The notes beneath the pieces were generated by a model, which was given only the letters and a program-made list of their open reading frames with translations, made no database searches and was not told where the DNA came from. From Streptomyces mutabilis (GTDB lineage Bacteria > Actinomycetota > Actinomycetes > Streptomycetales > Streptomycetaceae), in NCBI RefSeq assembly GCF_014649815.1, contig NZ_BMTT01000013.1, positions 124,001 through 188,000 of the forward strand: DNA of 64,000 bases. Direction: 5' to 3'. Below are positions 26,209 to 34,700 of the stretch, piece after piece. The first letter of the stretch is position 1; the number at the start of each line of letters is the position of its first letter. The position numbers and the translations under genes are program-made.

Positions 26209-26775
26209 TCAACTGGCGGCGGGCCAGTCGGCCGGGAGGCCGGACTGCTTGAGGAGATCGGCGAGGTTGTAGTAGTCGCTGTTGGAGGCAATGCGTTCGC
26301 CGCGGAGTTTCATGATGGTGGTGGCGGGGACGGCGAACGGCTTCGTTGCGCCGGGCATCACGCCGGAGAAGGTCCATTCGATCGCAATCCGGTTGCCGCT
26401 GCGGAACGAGGAGTGGACCTTGACCTTGGTGTTCTTGATGCTGGCGTGCGTTTTGGTGACCCAGTTGCCGATCTCGGTCCGGCCGTGCCATGCGGCGCCG
26501 AAGGCGTGGTCGATGTAGACGCCGTCGCGGGTGAACAGGGCGGCCATCTCGGCGGGCTGCTTTTCGTTCCAGGCGGTTTCCCACTGGGAGACGATGGCCC
26601 TGGAGTTGTGCTGCGAGCCCCAGTGCACGGGCCCGGCAGAGCTGACGGTGCTCACCGAAGCCGTCGTCGACGATGCCGGTGCCTGAGCGTTCGCCGGGGC
26701 GACTGCCGCGAAGGTCGCGACACCTGCGGTAGCGATCGAGACTGTCAGTGCGGCGATGATCGGATTCTTCCTCAT
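26209..26775 (-). CDS. Secreted SnoaL-like (SgcJ/EcaC-type) NTF2-fold protein
   Basis: A 188-residue product. An N-terminal signal peptide, MRKNPIIAALTVSIATAGVA, ends with an ANA-type cleavage site near residue 31. An NTF2-like domain follows (about 58-165) with WETAWNEKQPAEMAALF and DGVYIDHAFG. This matches the SgcJ/EcaC family, mostly uncharacterised or small-molecule-binding. ATG 26775 has GGAAG upstream; the TTG further up is not needed. It is divergent from a TetR gene with a shared dyad operator, so it is the likely target of that repressor. Confidence 0.85.
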   Translation of the reverse strand: MRKNPIIAALTVSIATAGVATFAAVAPANAQAPASSTTASVSTVSSAGPVHWGSQHNSRAIVSQWETAWNEKQPAEMAALFTRDGVYIDHAFGAAWHGRTEIGNWVTKTHASIKNTKVKVHSSFRSGNRIAIEWTFSGVMPGATKPFAVPATTIMKLRGERIASNSDYYNLADLLKQSGLPADWPAAS

Positions 26776-26813
26776 GACTGCTTCCAAGTTGTTCGGTGGT
26801 GGCGTGGCCCATT

Positions 26814-26858
26814 ACTTTACGGGTGTTAACTTACACGGTCAGTTAACCGGTGTAAAGT
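26814..26858. promoter_or_regulatory. Shared TetR operator and divergent promoters
   Basis: An imperfect dyad has outer arms actttac (26814-26820) and gtaaagt (26852-26858) and inner gttaac at 26825-26830 and 26842-26847. For the TetR gene, TTACAC (26831-26836) and TAAAGT (26853-26858) are 16 bp apart, and the ATG is only six bases after the -10, so it is leaderless. Binding here would block both genes. Confidence 0.7.
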
Positions 26859-26864
26859 GATTGC

Positions 26865-27488
26865 ATGACGACTTCGAAGGGACGTGTCCGCAACAAGCGA
26901 GGTGAAGGCGCGCAGCTACGCGACGAGATCGTCAGCGGCGCGACCAGGCTGCTCGTCCAAGGCGGGGAGCACAGCGTCACGCTGCGCGCCGTGGCACGGG
27001 AGGTCGGGATCTCGGCGCCGGCCATCTATCAGCACTTCGCCGACCGGGACGCGATCCTGTTCGCGGTCGCCGAAGTCGCCTTCGCCGAGCTGGAACATGC
27101 ACTGAACGATGTGGGTGACCATGCCGACCCCGCTGACAGGCTGCGAGCGGTTGCCGTGGCCTATCTGACATTCGCCAAGCACTCGCCTACCCGCTACCAG
27201 ATCATGTTCGGCGGGGTCTGGGATGCGAGCAAGTCGCTGCAGCGCACACCTTCGATGGCCGCCGATCTCGCGGAACTCGGCCTCGGCGCCTTCCGAATCA
27301 TCAGCCGGGCCATGGCTGACTGCATCGAGGCAGGTTGCTCCACCGGGACTGATCCGCACGCCGACGCAACCGCGTTGTGGGCCGGCCTGCACGGACTCGC
27401 TCAGCTGCAGGTGGCGACGCCCTTGTTTCCTTGGCCTTCCGGGCTGCAGTCGACGCTCATCGATCGACTGGCATTGCTGCGAGGCTGA
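26865..27488 (+). CDS. TetR family regulator
   Basis: A 207-residue repressor. The N-terminal HTH (about 18-65) has VTLRAVAREVGISAPAIYQHF. The C-terminal ligand domain has the TetR_C_33/WHG-like pattern with YQIMFGG. It probably represses itself and the divergent SnoaL-like gene through the dyad in between. The effector is unknown. GC and codon use are slightly lower than in core genes. Confidence 0.88.
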   Translation: MTTSKGRVRNKRGEGAQLRDEIVSGATRLLVQGGEHSVTLRAVAREVGISAPAIYQHFADRDAILFAVAEVAFAELEHALNDVGDHADPADRLRAVAVAYLTFAKHSPTRYQIMFGGVWDASKSLQRTPSMAADLAELGLGAFRIISRAMADCIEAGCSTGTDPHADATALWAGLHGLAQLQVATPLFPWPSGLQSTLIDRLALLRG

Positions 27489-28103
27489 CCGGCGAAAGGT
27501 GCCCGGCCATCTGTGCTGCTGGTTGGGGCCAGGTGCTGCCGTCCTGCTGTCGTGGACCATGTGCCGACGGGTCGACTGGTGCCCGGTTGAGTGACTCTCA
27601 TCTTTGCGGTCACTCCGCCGACGCCACCTCGGCCGGTCCTTCCGGGATCAGATACGAGATGAGGTCGCGGGTCAGATTTCCTGCGTCCGGCGGATGTCCG
27701 ACGGCGGAATCGCGACAGCACCGGCCCCCAGCACGATGCCGTCGGCTGACCGGAACAGCGTGATGGGCGTGTGATGGCCGGCGACCTGCGCGAATGACCT
27801 TTCGTTTCCTTCACGCTCGTGCCGGTTGGGTCGGTCACCGGTGAAGTCGCCGGGACGGCCGTCGACTCGGCGCGTACTTCCGGGGTGCAGGCATCAGAGC
27901 CGTGCTTCCCATCTGCCGGGCCAATCACGGCCGGTTTCAGGGCCGCTACGAGAACCGGCTCAGCTCAGTCCGGGCCGTGCCGCGGGAGGCGTTCCCCGAC
28001 GACGGCTGTACCGGCCGGCATTCCTCGACGGCCGACGCGGCGGCGGCCTGGACCGGGGTCACGGTCGCGGTCGTGAACCTATACGCCACCACGTCGGCCG
28101 AGG
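27489..28103. other. Gap with no confident gene
   Basis: About 615 bp between the TetR gene and the conservon. One minus-strand stretch (about 27677-27900) reads plausibly as protein (GHHTPITLFRSADGIVLGAG) but has no start, ribosome site or known family. It may be the end of a decayed gene. Plus-strand frames near 27900-28138 are equally unsupported. Confidence 0.45.
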
Positions 28104-28694
28104 TCAGTCGGTGGCCGCGCCCCCGGCTTTGGCGATGAGCATGTCCAGAAGCGAGAGCAGCGCACCGCGCGCGTCGTCACGGGAACGGGCATCGACCAGG
28201 TGAATGGGTGTGTTCGGGTCACGCAGATGCAGCGCCGCCCTGATCTCCTCGATGGTGTAGGGCTGTTCGCCGTGGAAACAGTTCGCGGCGACCACGAACG
28301 GAACCCCTCGGTTCTCGAAGAAGTCGACGGCCGGAAAACTGCGGTCGAGGCGTCGTGTGTCGACGAGGACAATCGCCCCGAGTGCCCCGTTCAGCAGGTC
28401 GTCCCACATGAACCAGAAGCGCTCCTGGCCAGGGGTGCCGAACAGGTAGAGCACGACCTGTGCATCGGTGAGGGTGATGCGGCCGAAGTCCATCGCGACG
28501 GTGGTAACCGCCTTGGACTCGATGCCGTCGAGGTCATCGACGCCGACGCCCGCGCTCGTCAGCCGCTCCTCGGTACGCAACGGCTCGATCTCGGAGACCG
28601 TCTCGACCAGGGTCGTCTTGCCGACGCCGAATCCCCCAGCGATGAGGATTTTGACGGGGTGCGCTTCCTGGGCTGGGGTGTCATATCCCGGCAA
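28104..28694 (-). CDS. cvnD: Conservon GTPase (CvnD)
   Basis: A 196-residue Ras-like GTPase. The P-loop is GGFGVGKTT (about 20-28) and the switch II-like motif is FGTPGQERF. The base-recognition region is AANCFHGE, replacing the usual NKxD, as is typical for the conservon class. It belongs to the kinase/roadblock/DUF742/GTPase sets repeated many times in Streptomyces. It overlaps the end of cvnC by 14 bp and is last in the operon. Confidence 0.93.
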   Translation of the reverse strand: MPGYDTPAQEAHPVKILIAGGFGVGKTTLVETVSEIEPLRTEERLTSAGVGVDDLDGIESKAVTTVAMDFGRITLTDAQVVLYLFGTPGQERFWFMWDDLLNGALGAIVLVDTRRLDRSFPAVDFFENRGVPFVVAANCFHGEQPYTIEEIRAALHLRDPNTPIHLVDARSRDDARGALLSLLDMLIAKAGGAATD

Positions 28695-29052
28695 GGTTGT
28701 CCCTGATTCTCATGAGCAGGTGGACATTGGTGGTCTCGGCCCCTTCCAGGGGTGGCCGGTGCTCGATCAGCCCCCGATCAGCGAGTTCGCCGAGAAGAAG
28801 CGTCATGGGAGTGAGGCGGATGTGCATGCGCGCCGCGATCTCGGCGACCGCCAGGCCGCCCGGTGGCGAGCACATCGCGAGGATGGCCTGCCACTCGCTG
28901 GGCAGGCCGCCGTGGCCGTCCGCGACGGCCACGGCCGTGATCGTGGTGTCCATGGTCAGGGCGGTGTGTGCAGCCGCCGTACGTCCATCGGTCAGCGCGT
29001 ACAGCCGCGTCCGGCGGTGGCCTCCCTCTCGCGGCCTGGGCTCGTCCGCCAT
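28681..29052 (-). CDS. cvnC: Conservon DUF742 protein (CvnC)
   Basis: A 123-residue DUF742 protein containing RTRLYALTDGRT near the N-terminus and a winged-helix-like core with LAVAEIAARMHI and LADRGLIEHRPP. In conservons it is thought to form a membrane-associated complex with the other Cvn proteins. It lies between roadblock and GTPase genes, overlapping both. Its stop-start overlap with cvnB is one base. Confidence 0.92.
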   Translation of the reverse strand: MADEPRPREGGHRRTRLYALTDGRTAAAHTALTMDTTITAVAVADGHGGLPSEWQAILAMCSPPGGLAVAEIAARMHIRLTPMTLLLGELADRGLIEHRPPLEGAETTNVHLLMRIRDNLAGI

Positions 29053-29453
29053 TACGACGGCTGTGCCTGGCCGCGATCAGGCGTGCTCAGCCACTCACCG
29101 AGCGCCTGGGCGGTGCGCACGGCTTCACCGCCCAGCTCCCCCAGCCGCGCCTTGCGGGACGTCACCACGATGAGCGTGCTGCCCTCGCCGCATCCGACGA
29201 TGCAGAGATAACAGTCGTCCATCTCGACCAGCTGGCGGATCACCCGGCCGCCGTCGACCTCCCTGGATATCGCCTTCATGGTGGAAGCGATGCCGGAGGA
29301 CGCGGCGGCTATGCGCTCCGCCTGGTCCCGTTCCAGCTCGTACGAGCTGAGCTTGATCCCGTCGTTGGACAGGAGCACGGCTCCCTGGATGCCGGCGATC
29401 CTGCTCAGGTTGTTGTCCAGGACGCTGTAGATCATGTCGTTCGTTGTCGTCAT
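29052..29453 (-). CDS. cvnB: Conservon roadblock/LC7 protein (CvnB)
   Basis: A 133-residue roadblock/LC7-fold protein. It has GIQGAVLLSNDGIKLSS and ERIAAASSGIASTMKAI typical of the MglB-like family. It probably acts as a GAP or scaffold for the CvnD GTPase. The start overlaps the stop of the cvnA kinase gene by four bases. Confidence 0.93.
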   Translation of the reverse strand: MTTTNDMIYSVLDNNLSRIAGIQGAVLLSNDGIKLSSYELERDQAERIAAASSGIASTMKAISREVDGGRVIRQLVEMDDCYLCIVGCGEGSTLIVVTSRKARLGELGGEAVRTAQALGEWLSTPDRGQAQPS

Positions 29454-31780
29454 GGCTGATCCCGTCGGAGTTCTTCTTCCACTGTCTGAGTCCCGTGTTC
29501 GTAGTCCGCCCAGGCGTCGGCCACTTCTTCGGGTGTTGCCGCATCCTGATGGACGCCGGTTTCCGGTGCGTGCGGCGCGCGGAGCTGCTCGGCGATGTGA
29601 GCCTGTGGGATCCGCTCGGGGAGGGCCGGCTTCGCGTCACCGTTCCGTCTCAGGGAAGGAACCGACGGCTTCCTCTCCACCGGCCGCCCGGGCGAGCGCT
29701 CCGGCTTCCTACGGCCGGCCGACCCGGTCCTCGCGTGCAGGACCAGCTCGGGCTTGCGTTCGTCGAACGGGCCCGGTACCGGGGCGGGCATCGCCGCCGC
29801 GCGCGACGCTTCCTTCCCCGCCCGGACCGGTTCGGTCGGCACGAGGAGTTCCTCGGGAAGGATTACCACGGCCGAGGTCCCCCCGTACACCGAGCGGCGC
29901 AGCGTCACCGTGGCCCCGAGCTGTTCGGCGATGTGGCCGACCACGAAGAGTCCGAGCCGGTGCGCGTTCTCCGCCAGGACGGAATACGGCGGGGCCGAGT
30001 GCAGACGCCCGTTCATCTCCTCGTAGGCTGCGGCGGTCACCCGAGGCCCGCGGTCCTCGATGTCGACCAACAGCCCGTCTGTCACCAGTTCGGCACGGAT
30101 GACCACCTTCGACTGCGGCGGGGAGAACCGGGTGGCGTTGTCCAGGAGTTCTGCCAGGAGGTGGCTGATCTCGCTGACAACCCGCGGTGCCACGCTGATC
30201 TCGTCCAGGGCCTGGCGCTCGATCCGCCGGAAGTCCTCGACTTCCGCGGCGGCTTCGCGCAGCAGGTCGGCGACGCGCATGGGCTCGGTGTGCGGATCGG
30301 GGATCTCCCCACCTGCCAGGATGAGCAGGTTCTCGATCTGCCGCCGCATTCCCACCGTCAACTGGTCGGATCGCATCAACCGGGCGAGAAGCTCCTCGTC
30401 GTGCCCGAAGGCGTCCTGCAGTTCGTCGGTGAGGGCCAACTGGCGGCTGACCAGGTTTCCGGTGCGCGAGGCGATGCCCGCGGCGAACATACCGAAACCC
30501 TGACGCTCGGCCGCGAGCCGCGCATGCCCGTCGACGGATACGGAGACGACCCGGGCGAACGCGTCGCTGATACGTCCGACCTCGTCCCGGTCTCCGCTCA
30601 CCGCGGGCAGCGCATCGTCGTCGACGGGCTGCCCGCGCTGGAGCCGGGCAACGACATCCGGCAGCGTGTCCTCGGCAATGGCCACCGTACGTCGGTGCAG
30701 ACCGCGCAGGCGGCGGAGCACGGAGCGCGTGGTGAGCACGATGACGGCCGCGACGGCGAAGACGGCTGCGCCGTTTCCGACGATCAGCCAGATGACCTCG
30801 TTCTCCAACTGCGTGGCCTTGGCGTCGGCGTGCACGAGCAGTGCTCGCCCCTGTTTCGCGTCGAGCGCGGCAAGGCGCGACGCGAACGTGTCGTACGCGG
30901 CCTGCCAGGCGTCAGCTTCCTTGGGTAGCTCGATGCCGGACGCGGTGTTCTGGTGGTCGGAGATGACCGCGTCCTCGATACGGACCTTCGTCTTCCAGCC
31001 GTCCGAGGCGAAGACCTGGTCGTAGGCCGCCTTGTCCTCGGCCGTCAGGTACGGCGCGACCCACTCGTCGTACTGGTACCGCTGGGATCCGACGGAGTTG
31101 ACGAATTCGGCGAACCCGGAAGGGCTCAGACGCCTGGACGGCCCGGCCATGGCGAGGATGGTGGTCTCGCGTGCCACCATCTCCGACACCGTGAACACCG
31201 TGACGACCAGGCCGCTTTCCTGGATGAGCTCGGCGTCTTCCGCATGGCTGAACTCGTTCTGGTACACCCGGATGATGCGGTCGACGAGGTCGGAGTAGTA
31301 GCCGATCGTCCGATCCGCGTCCCCGCTGCGGGCGTCCGCGCGCTCGCGGAACGCGGCCAGATCCGCGAGGCCGTGCTTCAGCTCCGCGACGTAATGATCG
31401 TCCTCGCGCCCGGTCGCCGCCAGAGCTCCGTCCATCGCCCGGCGAAACTCGTCCGCGGCCCGGTCCGTGGCCGCGCGCTGCTCGCGCAGCTCCTTCTCGG
31501 AAACGGAGTCGCTCGCCCACCGTGTGGCGGTCATCGTCCGCTCAGCCTGCAGTTCGACCATCAGCCTGGTCAGGGGTACATCGGTCCGCTCACCGACTGC
31601 CACGTCAGCGCGTAGTTGCTTTGACTGGTGTATCAGCGGCTGTGCGGTCATGGCCACTTGGACACTCATCGCCACAATAGGGACGATCGCCAGCCACATG
31701 AGCAGCGTACGCAGGCGCAGAGTCCGCCGCCGACGAGTCGCCGGCTGCCCTCGTGTGCCTTCGGGTTCTATGGGAGACAT
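29450..31780 (-). CDS. cvnA: Conservon sensor histidine kinase (CvnA)
   Basis: A 776-residue membrane kinase. TM1 spans about 26-46. A large outside domain (47-335) of the nitrate/nitrite-sensing NIT type has ERTMTATRWASD. TM2 is about 337-358, followed by HAMP and an HATPase domain with ELLDNATRFSPP and a G-box HRLGLFVVGHIA. No classical HisKA phospho-His box is obvious, as in other CvnA proteins. The last 150 residues are basic, Pro-rich and disordered. It is first in the conservon operon. Confidence 0.92.
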   Translation of the reverse strand: MSPIEPEGTRGQPATRRRRTLRLRTLLMWLAIVPIVAMSVQVAMTAQPLIHQSKQLRADVAVGERTDVPLTRLMVELQAERTMTATRWASDSVSEKELREQRAATDRAADEFRRAMDGALAATGREDDHYVAELKHGLADLAAFRERADARSGDADRTIGYYSDLVDRIIRVYQNEFSHAEDAELIQESGLVVTVFTVSEMVARETTILAMAGPSRRLSPSGFAEFVNSVGSQRYQYDEWVAPYLTAEDKAAYDQVFASDGWKTKVRIEDAVISDHQNTASGIELPKEADAWQAAYDTFASRLAALDAKQGRALLVHADAKATQLENEVIWLIVGNGAAVFAVAAVIVLTTRSVLRRLRGLHRRTVAIAEDTLPDVVARLQRGQPVDDDALPAVSGDRDEVGRISDAFARVVSVSVDGHARLAAERQGFGMFAAGIASRTGNLVSRQLALTDELQDAFGHDEELLARLMRSDQLTVGMRRQIENLLILAGGEIPDPHTEPMRVADLLREAAAEVEDFRRIERQALDEISVAPRVVSEISHLLAELLDNATRFSPPQSKVVIRAELVTDGLLVDIEDRGPRVTAAAYEEMNGRLHSAPPYSVLAENAHRLGLFVVGHIAEQLGATVTLRRSVYGGTSAVVILPEELLVPTEPVRAGKEASRAAAMPAPVPGPFDERKPELVLHARTGSAGRRKPERSPGRPVERKPSVPSLRRNGDAKPALPERIPQAHIAEQLRAPHAPETGVHQDAATPEEVADAWADYEHGTQTVEEELRRDQP

Positions 31781-32182
31781 CAGTCCTCGGAGAGCGGGGA
31801 ACCAGGGGGGACGGCCCGACCGCCGAGACCAGACGCAGTCCTGGGTTCAGGGCTGGGGGAAGTCCGGTTCGGCTTTGACGCGACGTGAGGTACCGATCAT
31901 AACCAGCCACGCCGGAGAAGCGGAGAGATGACTTCCGTTGGTCACATGCGGTAAAGGCGACGAAGCACTGCACATCGGGCGTTGGCGTACATCTGACGCC
32001 TGGGCGCAGGCGTGCTCGTGCGGACAGGGCGACCCGCTTTCCCGGCCGCACGTCTTGGACCGACTGGCGCATGGGTCACTTGAGTCCCGGGCCGGTGGGC
32101 TCGTCCATCCGGGAAAGTCTGTTGGGGAATCTCGTGTCGCGCCCTCACCTGTTGACGGCCTGGCCCGTGGTAATCGACAGAC
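31781..32182. promoter_or_regulatory. Divergent region upstream of the conservon and YihY pseudogene
   Basis: About 400 bp. On the minus strand, TATGAT (complement of 31896-31901) is a reasonable -10 for the conservon, but I see no good -35. No clear protein is encoded. Confidence 0.35.
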
Positions 32183-33003
32183 ATGCCTGAAGAGTCCCCC
32201 GAGGTCGCGGACCGTTCGTACCGGTTCGGGCGGCTGCGCCGCGCCGTCATTCGTTCGCCGGTCGGGCGCGGACGGCGACGGGGCGTGCACATGGAGCTGG
32301 GGTCGCGTTCGCTGAGCTTTTCGGCGCTGGGATTGCTCACGCTGGTGCCTTTGTTGATCATCGTCTCCTCTGCCGATCCCGAGCACAGTCGGGGGTTCGC
32401 GCAGTGGTTGGGGGAAGGGCTCGGCGTCTCGACGGCCGCCAGGGAGCAGGTCGATAGGTTGTTCGCTCGGCCCGGCCAGGCGCTGCGGAGCACGACCGTG
32501 TTCGGTATCGCCGCCCTCGCCCTGTTCGGCCTGGCTTTCGGGGCCGCGGTGCAGACCGGCTACGAAAAGGTCTGGGACCTGCCGCCGGCCCGCTGGTGGG
32601 CCAGGTGGCGGCACGTGGTCTGGCAGGCGGGGCTGTCGCATCGCTGAGCGCCGTCCTGTTCCTCTGGTGGTCCCAACACCTGCTGCTCGGGGGGCGGATC
32701 CGCTGGCGCGCGCTGCTGCCGGGCGCCGTGGCCACCGTGGTCGGGCTGCTCGGTCTGAGGATCTTCTCCGCCCTCGTCTTCTCGCCACTGATCGCATCCA
32801 ACGCCGTCGCCTACGGACCCGTCGGAACCGTGTTGGTCGTCGAGTCCTGGCTGCTCGGCGTGGGAGTCGTGATCTTCGGTGGCGCACTGGTCGGCCGATT
32901 GTTCTACGAGGAGACCCCCCCGCGTGACACGCACATGGAAACGACGCAGGTGAGGACGGCGCACCAGACGCTCGCCTCGCCCGGGGCACACGATCGGACC
33001 TGA
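32183..33003 (+). pseudogene. YihY/BrkB-like membrane protein, frameshifted
   Basis: The first frame (from ATG 32183) has TM segment LSFSALGLLTLVPLLIIVSS and continues to WWARWRHVVWQAGL, then stops at 32647. The second frame resumes at about 32635 with AVASLSAVLFLWWSQHLLL and continues through RIFSALVFSPLIASNAVAYG to 33003. Joined, they make one YihY-like protein of about 270 residues. The span is 821 bases, one short of a whole number of codons, so a single-base deletion near 32640 explains it. A sequencing error is possible. Confidence 0.8.
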
Positions 33004-33049
33004 GCCCAGTCGAGGCCTAACGCCGTCCCGACACCGGGTGGGCGGACGA

Positions 33050-33310
33050 TCAGTGGCGCCCGGGCTCCTGACCGGTGTGTTCGGTCGCCCGGCTGGACTC
33101 CAGCCACGAACGGGCGGGCTCTGCCGCGCGGGTGGTGTCCACGGTGAGTTCGAGACGGGTGCCGCCCTCGCCGTTCGCCGGATAACTGCGCTGTTCGGTG
33201 GCTGCGAAGCAACGACGGAGAACTTCCGCCACCCGTCGTGCGTCCTCGGGCGACGCGGCGACGACGTGAACCTCGGCATACCCGGCCGAGGGTGCTTCCT
33301 GGGACTCCAT
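33050..33310 (-). CDS. Small conserved hypothetical protein (86 aa)
   Basis: An 86-residue product starting MESQEAPSAGYAEVHVVAAS, with an alpha/beta pattern (VHVVAASPEDARRVAEVL, then TRLELTVDT). It looks like a ferredoxin-like small domain. GAGG lies seven bases before the ATG. Good codon bias supports coding. Function unknown. Confidence 0.72.
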   Translation of the reverse strand: MESQEAPSAGYAEVHVVAASPEDARRVAEVLRRCFAATEQRSYPANGEGGTRLELTVDTTRAAEPARSWLESSRATEHTGQEPGRH

Positions 33311-33716
33311 GGCGACCTCACTGCGCGGCTGGATGCGATCGGACCAGAGCGCCGATCACTCTAGTCGCACACATCACCCGCCTCGGACCTCGACGCATCG
33401 ACTCGAACCCGGTGGGTCCGGGGAACACCGGGCGGGGGAGTACCCCAAGGGCCGGGGCGAGTGCTGACGTCCGTGTCCCCGTCGGTGCCGGGACCGGGTG
33501 GCCGCGGACGCGAAGCGGGGACGCGTCCCACAGCACGGAGCTGGCTTCATGGGCATCGGCGGCGGGCGGTCCGCGGCCGCGCCGCCCGTTCGGGTGGTTC
33601 GGGGAGTACGGTATGGAGTACCGAGAATCCTAGGGGCACCGGCACCGTACCCGTGTCGTTTTCGGCGATCGAATACGCCGGGCCGGTTACGACCGGTCCG
33701 GGGCAGGGTCCGCGTC
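33311..33716. other. Gap upstream of DUF5994 remnant
   Basis: About 405 bp. Open frames on both strands lack ribosome sites and recognisable domains. Nothing specific is seen. Confidence 0.4.
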
Positions 33717-34094
33717 ATGACTGTGACCATCTCCCGCCCGACGACGTCCGAAGAGCAAGCGGCCCCATCTCGTCCGCGCCTTGACCCCGCACCGGCCGGC
33801 TCCGTGCCGGCACTGCTGGACGGCGCCTGGCGGCCGCGCTCGCCCGACCTCCTCGCCGAACTGCCCGCACCGGCGGCCGTGCTTGCGCAGTGGGGACGGA
33901 TCACCCGGATCACGAAGAACCCAGCCCCGTGGCCGGTGACCGAGGGCGACCGGACCGCACAGGCGGCCTGGGTGTGCGGAGGCAACCCCGAACCCACGGC
34001 TCCGGCTGTTCGCGCACCGGGCCGGACGGTCGGTGCTGTGCCGGCGGACCGGTCGACGAGGGTGTCGGAACCCTTGACGTCCTCGTGCCCGTGA
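33717..34094 (+). pseudogene. DUF5994 family protein, frameshifted
   Basis: From ATG 33717 the product begins MTVTISRPTTSEEQ and shows DUF5994 features: RLDPAPAGSVPALLDGAWRP, then LAELPAPAAVLAQWG and NPAPWPV. Around 33985 the expected continuation moves to another frame, which reads PRLRLFAHRAGRSVL. The in-frame tail (NPEPTAPAVRAP) is therefore probably missense, and the protein is shortened to 125 residues. Confidence 0.6.
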
Positions 34095-34192
34095 TCGCGC
34101 TCGCGGTGGTGACGACTGCGTACGTCCCTCACCCACGGCCGGTTCTGTCCGTCGCTCGGTGTCTTTGAACGGATCCTCAAGAACGAGGAGAC

Positions 34193-34564
34193 ATGTCCCC
34201 TCCACCGCTTGACGTCCTCCGCCGGGAGCGCGGTCCGCACGCTCTGGTCGCCCTCTCGGGAGAGATCGACCTGACCACCGTCCCGCTGGCGCGCAGCGCC
34301 CTGCTCCAGTGTCTCGACGAGCGCGCCCGCACCGTCGACATCGACCTCTCCGCAGTCACCTTCTGTGATGTCAGCGGGCTCAACCTCTTCCTGGAGATGG
34401 CGCGGCTCACCGAGCGCTCGGGAGCACCCATGTGCCTGCACCAGCCCCCGCGGTCCCTGGTGCGTCTCACCGAAATCACCGGCTCCGGTGATCTGCTCCC
34501 TTTCGTCCGCCCCGCCCCGAGATCGTCGCACGCCGGGCAGGCCGCCGTGGAGAGGGTGCGGTGA
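34193..34564 (+). CDS. STAS-domain anti-sigma factor antagonist
   Basis: A 123-residue STAS protein. The likely phosphorylated residue is Ser61 in FCDVSGLNLFLEM, matching the SpoIIAA/RsbV signature. It would release a sigma factor by binding an anti-sigma kinase, partner unknown; an RsbW-like kinase is at 61 kb but is not adjacent. Good GAGGAG site seven bases before ATG. Confidence 0.9.
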   Translation: MSPPPLDVLRRERGPHALVALSGEIDLTTVPLARSALLQCLDERARTVDIDLSAVTFCDVSGLNLFLEMARLTERSGAPMCLHQPPRSLVRLTEITGSGDLLPFVRPAPRSSHAGQAAVERVR

Positions 34565-34700
34565 GCTGAGCGCTCGATGACGAGCACGAGCCATGAAGTC
34601 CGAGGCAGGCGCTCCGTTGATGCCCCTGACCTGATCAGAAGGGGGCTTCGGCGGACCGGGGCACCCGCGGCCGCGTGAGCCGCGGACGCCCTGCGAGTTC

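Noticed and set aside
27401-27928. Minus-strand frame of 175 codons after the TetR gene
   Set aside because: Composition is Ser/Arg/Pro-rich, it overlaps the end of the TetR gene, and no start or domain is visible.
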